Below are positions 39,779 through 50,921 of a stretch of DNA of 64,000 nt, in pieces. How positions within the stretch are numbered: the stretch's first letter is position 1; each line of letters starts with the position of its first letter. The DNA comes from Rotaria macrura (Eukaryota > Rotifera > Eurotatoria > Philodinida > Philodinidae). Position numbers and translations under genes: made by a program. The notes under the pieces were generated by a model. The model was not told the origin of the DNA. It did no database searches and saw nothing but the letters and a program-made list of their open reading frames with translations. The stretch is taken from the NCBI GenBank assembly GCA_900239685.1, contig OENT01000525.1, positions 1-64,000 of the forward strand. Reading direction: 5' to 3'.

Positions 39779-41167
39779 TTATTTACAATGTTCAGATAGC
39801 CATTTGAGACCTTCTGATAGACCTGTTCCGTGCAATGCTGAACATGGCATTATAGCATATGGACGATTTAATTTATCTAGATGCAATGCTTGTCGAATAT
39901 CTGCTGGTTGCATACATCCAGATATATCTTGCTTGTTACAAAATACAAGAAGAACAGTATTACGCATTTCACGATCATTTATTATTTTGTCTAATTCACG
40001 ACTAGCTTCTTCCATACGTTCACGATCACATGAGTCAACAACAAATATTAGTCCTTGAGATCCAGTATAATAATGTCGCCATAATGGACGTATTTTATCC
40101 TAAGAACAATAAGATAAATCCATAAAATGATATGACAACAGAAAAGATGCTTGCATCATAATCATCTATTGATTCGAGATAAAAGTGACATACAGATTTT
40201 TAGCGTATCGATTTCGTATTAGCTTTGCGGTGTGGTACTAATAGAGAAAATCAAGGACTTACTAGGTGGTTGAATTCGTCCTTAAACGATATTGATTCGA
40301 TTGCCAATATTTGTAGGTTAATAAATATGAACAGTTTTCTGCTGGTAAATGCTTTCAACTAATAGTCAGTCTGACGATTTATGATTGTAATTAGAAAAAT
40401 TCCATCATTGTATTCGTTCATAGGAATTTATGAATCCATGTTTTTACTACGTCTCTCATTGGAAATACTTCGGAAATATGCGAATGCAAACATTAAAATA
40501 TTCATGCATCAGAGCATCTAGCATACAAGATTGTATAAAGCATCGATCTTCAAGAGAAATAGGTTTTCTTGACTTGACATAAACTTAAAGTTGTCGAGTA
40601 CTTAGATGATTGCGTTACTATTTATGGAAAAATCTCCATCTGACTTCAAGAACGTTTCATAAAATAGTATTTATTTGTGATACATGCAAACTTCTCCAGT
40701 ATCAGAACATAGTCATATGTCTCGTATAAGAACAGTACATGAGGGTGCGTGTGACATTTTTACTATGAAAAAATAGGTCGATAGGTCCTTCAGTTGAAGA
40801 TGACACATGTCGAGTAACTTTTTATAAATCATAAACGCATCAAAGAAAATTATTTCTTCACTTATCTTGCATTATATAAAACATTCAAATCTCTTGTTAG
40901 TATACGTACTTGTCCACCGACATCCCAAACATTGAATTTAACATGTCCTAATAAGACAGTTTCAACATTAAAGCCAACCGTTGGTATGGTTGTAATCGAT
41001 TCTTTAAGACGAAGACGATAGAGAATTGATGTTTTCCCAGCATTATCTAAATCAAATGAAAACATTAAAGAAAATTCTATCGATTCTTATTAAAAAACTC
41101 TACCAAGACCAAGCATTAATATTCGATAATGCTTCTTTCCAAATAATGAACCAAACATATTTCCCAT
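39779..41167 (-). CDS. ARF6-like small GTPase
   Basis: Three exons: start ATG at 41,167 ([20 protein letters not shown], with Gly2 for N-myristoylation), a second exon ending at 40,910, an 810-bp intron (40,100-40,909), and the last exon. The G motifs are present: [15 protein letters not shown] (P-loop), [12 protein letters not shown] (switch I), [18 protein letters not shown] (switch II), CNKQD (guanine specificity) and CSAL. Length is about 180 residues. The switch regions and [20 protein letters not shown] are identical or nearly so to ARF6, while the C-terminal half diverges ([19 protein letters not shown]). A lineage-specific ARF6 paralogue or an ARL is therefore possible. ARF6 acts in plasma-membrane traffic. 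It is divergent from the DNAI7 gene with 334 bp between start codons. Confidence 0.88.
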
Positions 41168-41501
41168 CGTTTTTGTTTTCTAATCAATGGTTTTGTTTTA
41201 CTTTATTTCGAATGATCGATGCCAGTTTTGAAAAAAAAAATAAGAAATTGAATTCACTAATGGTTATCTAGAGTGCATTGAATGCCTAATGTCTACTATT
41301 ACAGATGAAAACTTAACAAAAGTAATACGACGATCAAACAATGAGTCATCGCGAAGAGAAAACCAATTTATTTATTTAGTAACCAATAGAAATACAATGA
41401 TGTCACTAGTAAAGGTTGCTGACATGACAACAGACTAAATAATGAAAAATTAACTTCACACGTGTGAAACATCATTTCTAATTGAAAATAATAATTCAGC
41501 G
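41168..41501. promoter_or_regulatory. Likely bidirectional promoter, ARF-like / DNAI7
   Basis: The 334 bp between two divergent start codons must hold both promoters. It is AT-rich without an obvious TATA pair; no specific element can be named from sight. Confidence 0.4.
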
Positions 41502-44500
41502 ATGTCTAGTGCTTTGGTAAGTTAAACTTTATATAAATTTTTCTAGAGTAGAAGCACAAAAAGCAATGTTTCATTTATATTGACACACTAAATATTTTTT
41601 TCAATAGAAAATATACGAATCTTTTCATCATTCATCATTCAATCATGATACAATGTTTAATGAAAATGCAAAAAAGAAAACCTCTACGAAACGAAAACCA
41701 AGAAAACTTAAAAAAACAAATATTAAAAACATGACTAAACAACAAGTAGCTTGGATATAACATACTAGTGAGAAACATTGATACAATTGATAATTCATCA
41801 TAGAAATTCAATGCGCCTATTAACTCCTCTGATGTATCCACAACAAATAGTAGAGTATCGAAGGACATAAATTCATTTAGAAGACAAACTTGTTGTTTAA
41901 AAACAAGAATAAAAAGAACTCATTCATAAGTAAAATAAAAGAATTTCATACTTAGAATTGCTCAAGTTTTGATTTCCACGAAACTTTTTCTCAAGATAGA
42001 TTTATGATAATAATTTGAATTTTATTTAGAAATCGGCAACACCAAGTAACAAAAGCGCAAAAGCCAAGAAGAAGAAGGAAGAAGAAGAACGAAAGAAAAA
42101 AGAAGAAGGTAGTACATTCTTGTTTAACTCAGTTACATTATCTTTCAACATATAAGAACAAACAATGTTGAATCAATTTTTTCTTCGTGATGGTGGATGT
42201 AAATGACATTTAGAAATCATGTTCAGAAATATTAAGATCGCATTAGACTAATGGACTTCTTTCAGTTCGCATAGAGAATAAAAACTATTCAATTAAGAAG
42301 ATTTTTTAATGGATAGATATACACAGCATGTCTTACGATTTATACTAGAATTCAGAAGATAGTCAACGGTTAAGATTTTTCAATTAAGCTGTTCTCGGTA
42401 TTTGATCGGAGTTAGTTATAGAAGTTCATCATAAATCTATGTAAATCAGCATATTTAAGACAAGTCTATTAATTCTCTTGCAGTACTCTTTTGATGATTT
42501 AGAGAAAAAAAATTAAGTATAATCATCAATCTTCACTCTCCGTACGTATGAATAGATAATCTGCTTTGATCTAAATAAATATTTTGTTCGTCAATTGTTC
42601 AATTTAAGTATCTTGACACTGCTGAGAAACTCCAATTAGGATACATCCAGTATACGCTAACGTATAGGATTACCCTAAAAATATTAAAAAGAACAATTCT
42701 CATCAAACGGACGAATGATGAATAAGTAATAGACAGAAAACTTTTGATTTTATAGTAACAATAAAACTAAAGACAACTCTACTGTAAATAACAAAACATG
42801 ATTGAACTCGTGCTTGCTCGTATATAGGTCAATATTGAACTTGATTTCTAACAGAAGTGTATTGGAAAGCCACTATCTACGTCTCCATGATGACAGAGTC
42901 TAGAAATAGAATGATGAGTGGAGGCCTTGTTTTGAAATCTCACCCTGTTTTTTGAAAATCAGTCGTACAGCATTCGTGATAGAGTAAGAAGATTGTTGAC
43001 TAAAAACAACAATAGATATAGGTTAACAGGATGTATAATAAACGTTGATATGTCATTTGTAATGTTTCTTGAAGAGAACGAAAGTTTCATCATTACTACT
43101 ACATTAGAACTTCTAAAGAAAAAAAAAAGCTTCTTGTACTCTAAGTATCCAATAATATTTGAAAGCATTTCCTTGAGTGTTTTTAACATCACACGATTAG
43201 TTATCACAAAATTTTCATTACTTTTAATACATAGAATATTGAGTAACATACGAAGTGAGAAGTTGCTCCAAGATAAAATATATCAAATAAATTTCCATTC
43301 CATCAATTAATTATTTTTCTTCGCATCTTTGCATTGCGATCAAGATTCGAATTCATAATTTACATCTAAGATGTTCACGTATGACAGTTTGATAGGATTT
43401 TTGTTGTTGAAACATAAATGTCTCTAAATTTAGACGAAAAAGTTTTCTTCTCAATGATTTGAGATCATGATGATAGTCTATGTGTAAGTTCACATGAAAG
43501 TCATTGATAAGAGAAAGATTCCTAATTTGAATATGATGGAGAAAGAAATTTATTCATCATTTCATGATTGTGTTTTATACATCTGGTTGTCATCTTGATC
43601 TATCATTTGCTACACTAGATCAAAGCTCGTTTTCCTTTTTATCTTTGTATCTGTAAATTGTAGTTCATGCTACTTCTTTTTTATTTGAAGGATTTGCTTT
43701 TTGTTTTTAAATGCTAGCATGCTTTAAGGGAAAAAAATACTTACTCATTTTTTTTCGAGGAGCAACACTCGAACATATGATAGAAACGCAATTGTTTCTT
43801 TTCAGTAACGAATATTGAAACTTCACCAATTCATTCTATTTTCTAATGATGGCAACAAACCATGCAATTTATTTTTCTCTTTTACATTATTTCTATCCAT
43901 ACAAATCATGAATTCATAGGATGTTGAATATCAAACGAGAATTCGCTAATACGAGTGTTAAAACTTTGCCAAATGTTATTATTTAGAAAAAATATTTACA
44001 TGTTAGAATCTCTTGAAGAACGAATAAAAAAAACAATGTGAAAGAACAAAAAGGAGAAGCAAGCCATCTTGCTTACTCTTATACTGACAGCGGTGGGATT
44101 CGAACCCACGCCTGTTACGACTGGTGCCTAAAACCAGCGCCTTAGACCACTCGGCCACACTGCCATTCGTACTAAATCATTGATTTTAATGTCATAGAGG
44201 AAGCTCAACAACGTGCTGAACTTGCTGAAAAAGAACGTCTTGAAAATGAAAAACGAACTGCACTAGAAAAATCCAATGTAGCTAAAGAAGTAAAAGAAAA
44301 TTTGCTTGTTTCTTTCTTTCGTTTTCTTATCAACATATCATTTAGATCAATGAATTAAGACGTCGCGAATTAAGTGAATTCTATGTGTTTGTACAACCAC
44401 GACAACAAGAAGCAATTGATATCCGACATAAACAACGCGAAGATTTTAAAGTACAAATATATTTTTCCACAGAAAATTTACAAGAAAAAGTAAACAACAC

Positions 44501-47500
44501 GAAAAATTAAATCATACTTTCTCTTATCTAGTGGAAACGTATCATGAAATGTGATGGTACTCCTGATCCAACGATTTTACCGGAAATAAATACATTTATA
44601 TCATTATGGTATGATGAAAAACAACGCATCGATATTGAATATACAATGAAACAGACAAATCTCGTTCTATCATTGATTAAAGAATTAGATCATGTAATTC
44701 ATTCAATACCACAGGCATCAACAGAATATCATCATATATCAATTTATAAACAGGTTCATATTAAAATCAATTACGAATATAAATCAATTTCATTTGTTGT
44801 TTTTTATTTTGTTCTCCTCATTTTTAGACAATCAGCAAACTTGAAGATACATTAAAGTTAAAATGGCTCCATGCAGTTCATTATATAATGCTTAAAGCAA
44901 GTGATTTGCAAGATTTAGAAACCAATAATTTTCAATATACAGCTGAAAATGAAAATGTTACGATTTGTATTTGGGGCAATCTTAGTCATAATCCAAGGTT
45001 TTTAACTTAAAATAAATTCATTACTTTTTTTTAATTTAATTTATCTTACCAACTATTATTCTTTCTTTTTCTTAATTTCTATTGTGGTGATTATCTAGAA
45101 TCAAAGGTTATCAATTTGATAAATATAATTTTGGTTTTGATTTACCAAAACCATTATCATTGGCTAACATAGCCATAATTGGATTTTTTCTTAAATATGA
45201 TTATTATTCTGAACGTTCATTATTATCGAAATGTCGTGTAAAAATCGATGAATATGCTTATGGTACAAAAACTTGTTGTTTGAAAAATAGTTTTCACTTA
45301 TTTACTTATTTTCGTTTTTAGATCCAGTACCTGAACCATACGTCGATGAATCAGAAAAGCAACCAGCAGAAAATAGCGATGCAAATAAGGATGAATTTGA
45401 TCCATCGTTACCACCGGAACTTCGAAAATTGATGGAAGAAGCAAAAAAACGCGAAGAGGCCGCAGCAGCTGCTGAAGCACAAGCAAATAAAGAAAGTTCT
45501 ATGTTAGAACGATCCCCTACGCATATAACTTCAGATGGAATGCAAGAGGGAAAAAGTTTAACAGAAACATCATTAGAACGGGCTAAATCTCATGATAAAT
45601 TTTTAAGTGGTAAGCTTATGAACATGTTGTTTTCGGATGCGTTTTATCGGAAATGATTGATGTATTATACATGCGACATGAAGGAATTTTTTTAAAATTT
45701 GACTTGAGAAATTTTGATACATAAAATGGCATCCAACAGTCAAACTCACATGCATTAGAAACAGTATCAACTCGTAATGAATCCCTCTGAATTCGATTGA
45801 AAAAGAATATTCATAGGTATTTTAGCAATTACTCAAGAACATAAAGGACTGCCCTAAATCGGACATTAAAATCGAATTGGCAAACAGTTTTCATGCATTC
45901 TACGGCATATTTATTTCGGAAAGAAGACAGTTCTTTCTACTCTTGAATTATTTTCAAAATACTCACGCGATCCTTCGTTTTTGTTTTCAACAGATCGTAA
46001 CTAATATTCAAGCGAAACTACGAAGCAAGGATAAAGTCAAATTTGACCTAATAAAATTTTTCGAATCATCAGCATCGCATTGAAGAGATCTATTTTCATG
46101 ATTTCGAATCTTCGGGGAAGATTTCGAGATCGGCATTCTCGAATCACTACTTATTCTCATCGACAGAACGAATTTGTATCGGTACCAGACACGATGCGTA
46201 AGAAAATATAATGGATAGAATATTTTAAAAAGAAGAAAAAGTAGTACTTCCCTTCCGATAGACTTGAGAATTTCAATATCTGATGGTATACCTCATACAG
46301 TTCACATTCTTTCCAAAATATCGTTCTTAGAAAGTTCAGGAAAGGAAGACAGTAGTTGATTTTGTAAAATTTTCGGAAAGAAAAATATCACCTACATGAG
46401 TGAATTGCACTCGTATTGTACGGTTGAGTTTTCAACACTAAAATACTTATATCTCAACTTCTACTCAACCAATTTTAATAATTTTTTCTTTGAAATATTC
46501 CTTGGACTCTATTCGAAGAACCGTAAAACTATCAAGATTTTTCGCTGTTACAGCTATGAAATTTTCAAGCACAAAAGGTCAAAGTGAGTGCTTTTTGGTC
46601 CCACCTATCTATGAAAGTCACTCTTACTGTCCTACAATTTTGAATAGATAAAAATAATTTATTGTAACCATTTTGTAGCTAAGACTTACCTCTTTCTCAT
46701 CATATGAATTGATCACAGATTTTCTTTGGATTTTCTGATCAAATCTTGCAAAGACTAGGTAAACATACACTTTGACGAGTTTATGTCCCGACAGATTACA
46801 TTCAATCTACTGAAAACAATGCAAAAGCAAACGTCAATCTTTTTTTATTTTTCGGTAGAGTAAAGAGCGAGACATTGTTTGATAAATTTTTTTTCTAACG
46901 AACTTATGGAACAAAGAAAAACTAAAAACAAGACGGAAGAAATACTGTTTTTTTCCTTAATGTCCCGACAGATTTTGGATTTTGTTTCTTTGATTTCTCG
47001 GTAATCGTAAGAGCTAAGGTCATGATTGTTTCATCCTTCTTAGCTAACTTTATGATAAATCTGTAGTAAAAATTTCAGCACTTAACCTTGTATCATTCAT
47101 GAGAAAAGAGTACTTTACCGGAAAAATGTCCTGACAGATTTTTTTGGGACCGAAATTTTCCAACAGATAAACTAAAGAAGGAGTAATCTATTGATAAAAA
47201 AAATTTTTCTAAGGGTCTTATGAATCAAATAACAAACTTAGATTAAGACTGTGAGGGTCATGATGAGGGTATCATCCGTACTTTTACGCTTTTACTATCG
47301 GCATGTATTTCTGTCGATAAAGTTCTATATACGCTCATTAGATTCTCCTTTTCAAAAGCTTTCGATTGTTATATAATAACAATATATTAATTGTTATTTC
47401 GTGACTTTTTGTCAAAATATTTCTAAAAGTATTTATTTTATTATGTCAAGAAATGTCGAAAAAGACGCACTTTTAACAAAAAACTCGATTTTTTTCTGAA

Positions 47501-50500
47501 ATGAAGAACCTGGTTAGTTGGGGAAATACTAGATTTATACACAATCAATGAAGCTCTATCCAATGAAAAATTCAAACGTTCTTCAAAATCACTTTTATTT
47601 TTTTCTGTTTTTTTCGCCCAACCGTACAATACCAGCGCAATTCACTCACCTACGAAATATAAAATTTCTATAGACTATCTCTCAATTTCAACATGGTACG
47701 TTGCAATTGTTGGAAATTTCTTTATATATGAATATTAAAATTTTAAATCATGATATGAAATATATCTGCCTCAGATTCAATGTCAGTCTTCTTTGTTCTT
47801 TTTTATAATCGAACATATCAACATCAACACTACTAGGTTGAACTGTAATACTTTCGTGAGAAAATTGTATTTACATCGAATCCAATTTTGCAATAAGTTC
47901 AAAGCGAATAGCAACAGAAATCCTTCAACTGATTGATTACTTTTGAAATTGAGATTATATTCTTTTTATAGAGTTCGTTGTATGTTGAATACCTTGAAAA
48001 GAAACCGAGCTTGCACCTTTTAGCATATTGTTAATAAGATGATATTGGATTTTTTTATGGTAGATTCTAAATTAAACTGCATAGTAGTCTCCTTCAATAC
48101 TACGAGAAAAAAAACCCTTTCTGAACAAGGACGAACTTTTATTAAAATTATAAAAATAGAATGTCTTCTAATTTAATTGTAATGCTCAAAAAACACACAT
48201 CCAATCTATCAATATGTATATAGATGATGTATATAATGTAGTTCTACTAACCAAATCTCAAAATCTATATGCATTTGAAAATTTCAAATCAAAATGCACC
48301 GTTCGAAAGATGGACTATTGTCTAAAAGACGTATTCAATGTTGATAAGAGAAAATGCATTCTTAATGGAATTTTTATGGTGAAACCTTTTCATGTTAGTA
48401 CTACGTCATTAATCTTGAGTGTTCTTTGATAGTATTGACATAAGCGAAAGAAAACAATTACTAGAAAAGTACTCAGCTATTTAGCTATATTTTTGTTTTG
48501 CTAAATGAAGATTCTTCTATTAATGGATATTTAATACTCGCCATGATGTTTTACTCCACTCGTCGTTTAATTATACGATCATTTTTATAGCATAAAAATT
48601 ATGCTTCATAGAATAAATTTGACAACTCTAGTTTTATGAAGCGTAGATAACTTTGATATATTGTCAGTCAAGATAAAAATAAATGCATGATGAATAGAAT
48701 GATTTCTCACATATATAATTATCTTCTTCGTTGAATATCAATGGATAATTATTCGTTTTTATTTAAACTCTATTTGTCCTATCGTTAAGGTTTCTGTTTC
48801 TAATTTAATTTCGAACAAGAAATTCATCATTTTAATGATTAACCCATGTGGAGTTCATCGATTCCAAAAAAGAAACGATCCGGAACCGGAAATACGTTTC
48901 CTGTCTCTGCTCCTTCTAAGTAAAAATGAGAAAAGGAAGCAGTTCCGACTCGTTTAACAATATGTCGCGTGCTATCAAAACAGCCGTGTTCTTATATCAA
49001 TGCAAGAATTTTTCATATGCTCTTAGGCCATTCTTGTGATCTAAATTATTCATGATAAATACACTACGGAGTTTAATATTTGAAACGAAACAATGCTATG
49101 ATTTTAATATCAAAAAACAAAATACTTTTTCTCAACATAATTAAAATACTCTATTCGATAATGACATAGAGTACCTAAGATTAATTTTCTTCTCATGTCG
49201 CAAACAAATCAATTCACATACAGCTTCTTTTACTTAGAATTGTTTATGTTTTAAGACAATCGACAAACTAATTATGACACATTGATTTGAAATCTTACAT
49301 AGAACGTTGACGAAGAATCTCATTAACTGTAAGATTAGACAAGATAAGAGATACTTGAAAGTCTTAAGTTTAAATTAGCTCCGTTTCTATGTAAAACTAG
49401 TCTAGTAATTTTTTAATATCGTTTTAGCAACTGCTGATCAAATTTTAGAAGAATTAGCTGATGAATCAGTTGTTGATCTTCGTTCTCATTGGCCCATATT
49501 GCCATTACTTCAAATAGATCTCTATAATATACCACCGCAACCAAAAAAAGTTCAAGAATGGACAATAGTAGAAGGTGAATTGTTTATTTAAATGAATATC
49601 TTGTTACTTTGATTTTGTTAATTTATAGTTGATAATGATGATATTCTTGTTAATTATCCGTATCCATCTGATCAAGGCATTGCTGAACGATTTTATGAAG
49701 AATACTCATCGAGTAATAAACAAAAAGCAGCTGAAGGTGAACAAGGAAAAGGCAAACCGGATGAAAAAGTAAGATGGCATGATAATAAATATTCCTGTTA
49801 TTTTCTTTTTCTTGAAGAAAACATCATGTTCTAAATACGTTTTCCTTTTTGTTTCTCATAATAGACTGAAGAAGCTCTTGATCCATCAATGACACTCGAT
49901 GCAACTATGATCGAAAATAATCCAGAAATACGAAAAATGTTCTTAGAGGCTGCTATCAAACAAGAATCACCGATTGTATTGAAATATAAGTAGGATACAT
50001 TCATTATTTAAAATTTCACAAACATACTCTAAAATTCAATCAAGTGTATAATCCGATTCATTTAAACATCAAGATTCACTTTCCACTCACTCTAATTAAT
50101 TTCGAAATTCAATGAGCACATATAATCTTTGAAAATTACTCAACTATAAATAAGATCAAAAAAAGAGTCTTAAGTATCACTTGAGAATATACGTTCATCC
50201 ATAATTGATTCTTTCTGCTGTCAATAAAATTTGTTTTCTTACATAAGGAAAATTTAATTTTAATATTCTTCTACTTATTAATTAATATTTCATACATATG
50301 AAACTAGCCCAATGAATAACGTTCCTTAGAGAATAACACGTCATGTTTGAAACAAGATCTTCCATCTGTAAGATAAAAATCGACTCTCTCTCTCTCTATT
50401 TAGAATACCGACTGATGTATTTGTATCTGAAAAACCATTACTTGCTCGATGGATAAAAGATCGAAATCACTGGAGACAAGAAGGTTATGTTGATTATCAA

Positions 50501-50778
50501 TTTGTGCCTGGTAAAAACAAACGAACATATAAATTCTTATATACAAATTCAATTATTTTTCTTTCCATAAAACAAAAAATTTCCATTTAGAAACACGGAT
50601 GATTTCATTTAAAACATATGATTTTGGTACATATGCATTATTAAATGATCGTCATGCTCATATGCCATTTCAATCATGGCGGATGAGACCGAAATCTCTC
50701 AATCATTTAAGATTTACATTAAACACTCAATCATTTGAATTAATATTTGATGTTCAAGTAAGTTCTGAGGCTTTCTAG
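41502..50778 (+). CDS. DNAI7: DNAI7/CASC1-like axonemal dynein protein, C-truncated
   Basis: More than ten exons join in frame from a 15-nt first exon (41,502-41,516). The N-terminus is Lys/Glu-rich (KAKKKKEEEERKKKEE), followed by a charged helix. The family block is clear: WKRIMKCDGTPDPTILPEIN, TFISLWYDEK, KQTNLVLSLIKELDHVIHSI, ENVTICIWGNLSHNPRIKGY, and after the big intron LRSHWPILPLLQIDLYNIPP and MISFKTYDFGTYALLNDR. DNAI7 (IC97) is associated with axonemal inner-arm dynein in motile cilia. Introns at 42,109-44,197 (2.1 kb, carrying a tRNA) and 45,610-49,437 (3.8 kb, carrying a TIR element) are exceptional here. The last recognisable exon ends at 50,757 before a GTAAGT. Reading through that donor gives a stop at 50,776. 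The family's final roughly 190 residues are not found downstream. Confidence 0.88.
44048..44074 (-). terminator. tRNA trailer hairpin plus Pol III T-run
   Basis: Downstream of the tRNA-Leu 3' end, the minus strand has AAGCAAG, a four-base loop, CTTGCTT (perfect 7-bp stem, 44,057-44,074), and then TTTTT at 44,048-44,052. The T-run is a standard Pol III terminator. The stem is extra and would sit in the 3' trailer of the precursor. Confidence 0.6.
44085..44164 (-). tRNA. tRNA-Leu (UAG)
   Basis: An 80-base cloverleaf on the minus strand. The acceptor GGCAGTG pairs with CGCTGTC, with wobble pairs, followed by discriminator A. The A box is TGGCCGAGTGG, the anticodon stem is CTGGT/ACCAG with loop TTTAGGC (anticodon TAG), the variable arm is the long class II type, and the T-arm is GTGGGTTCGAATCCCAC. 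It has no intron. It lies inside the first large DNAI7 intron, 33 bp before the splice acceptor and on the opposite strand. A Pol III T5 terminator is at 44,048-44,052. Confidence 0.95.
46396..47646. mobile_element. 1.25-kb TIR element in DNAI7 intron
   Basis: The left end has GTGAATTGCACTCGTATTGT followed by ACGGTTGAG; the right end is its reverse complement with three or four differences. The 7-mer CACCTAC occurs at both edges (46,389-46,395 and 47,647-47,653), a likely target duplication. The interior has three spaced copies of TGTCCYGACAGATT at 46,784, 46,961 and 47,127 within degenerate units of about 170 bp. No transposase frame is present, so it is non-autonomous. Confidence 0.65.
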
Positions 50779-50921
50779 TTTTTCATACAGGAATAACATC
50801 TATATAAAGTCTTTGTTTCTCTTGAAAAGCGAAAAAGCAAAAAAAAATACAAAATAAAAAAAAAGAAAATACACACACACTCAGAAGTATATTGTAGTAG
50901 ACGGGTGCAAATATAGAATAA

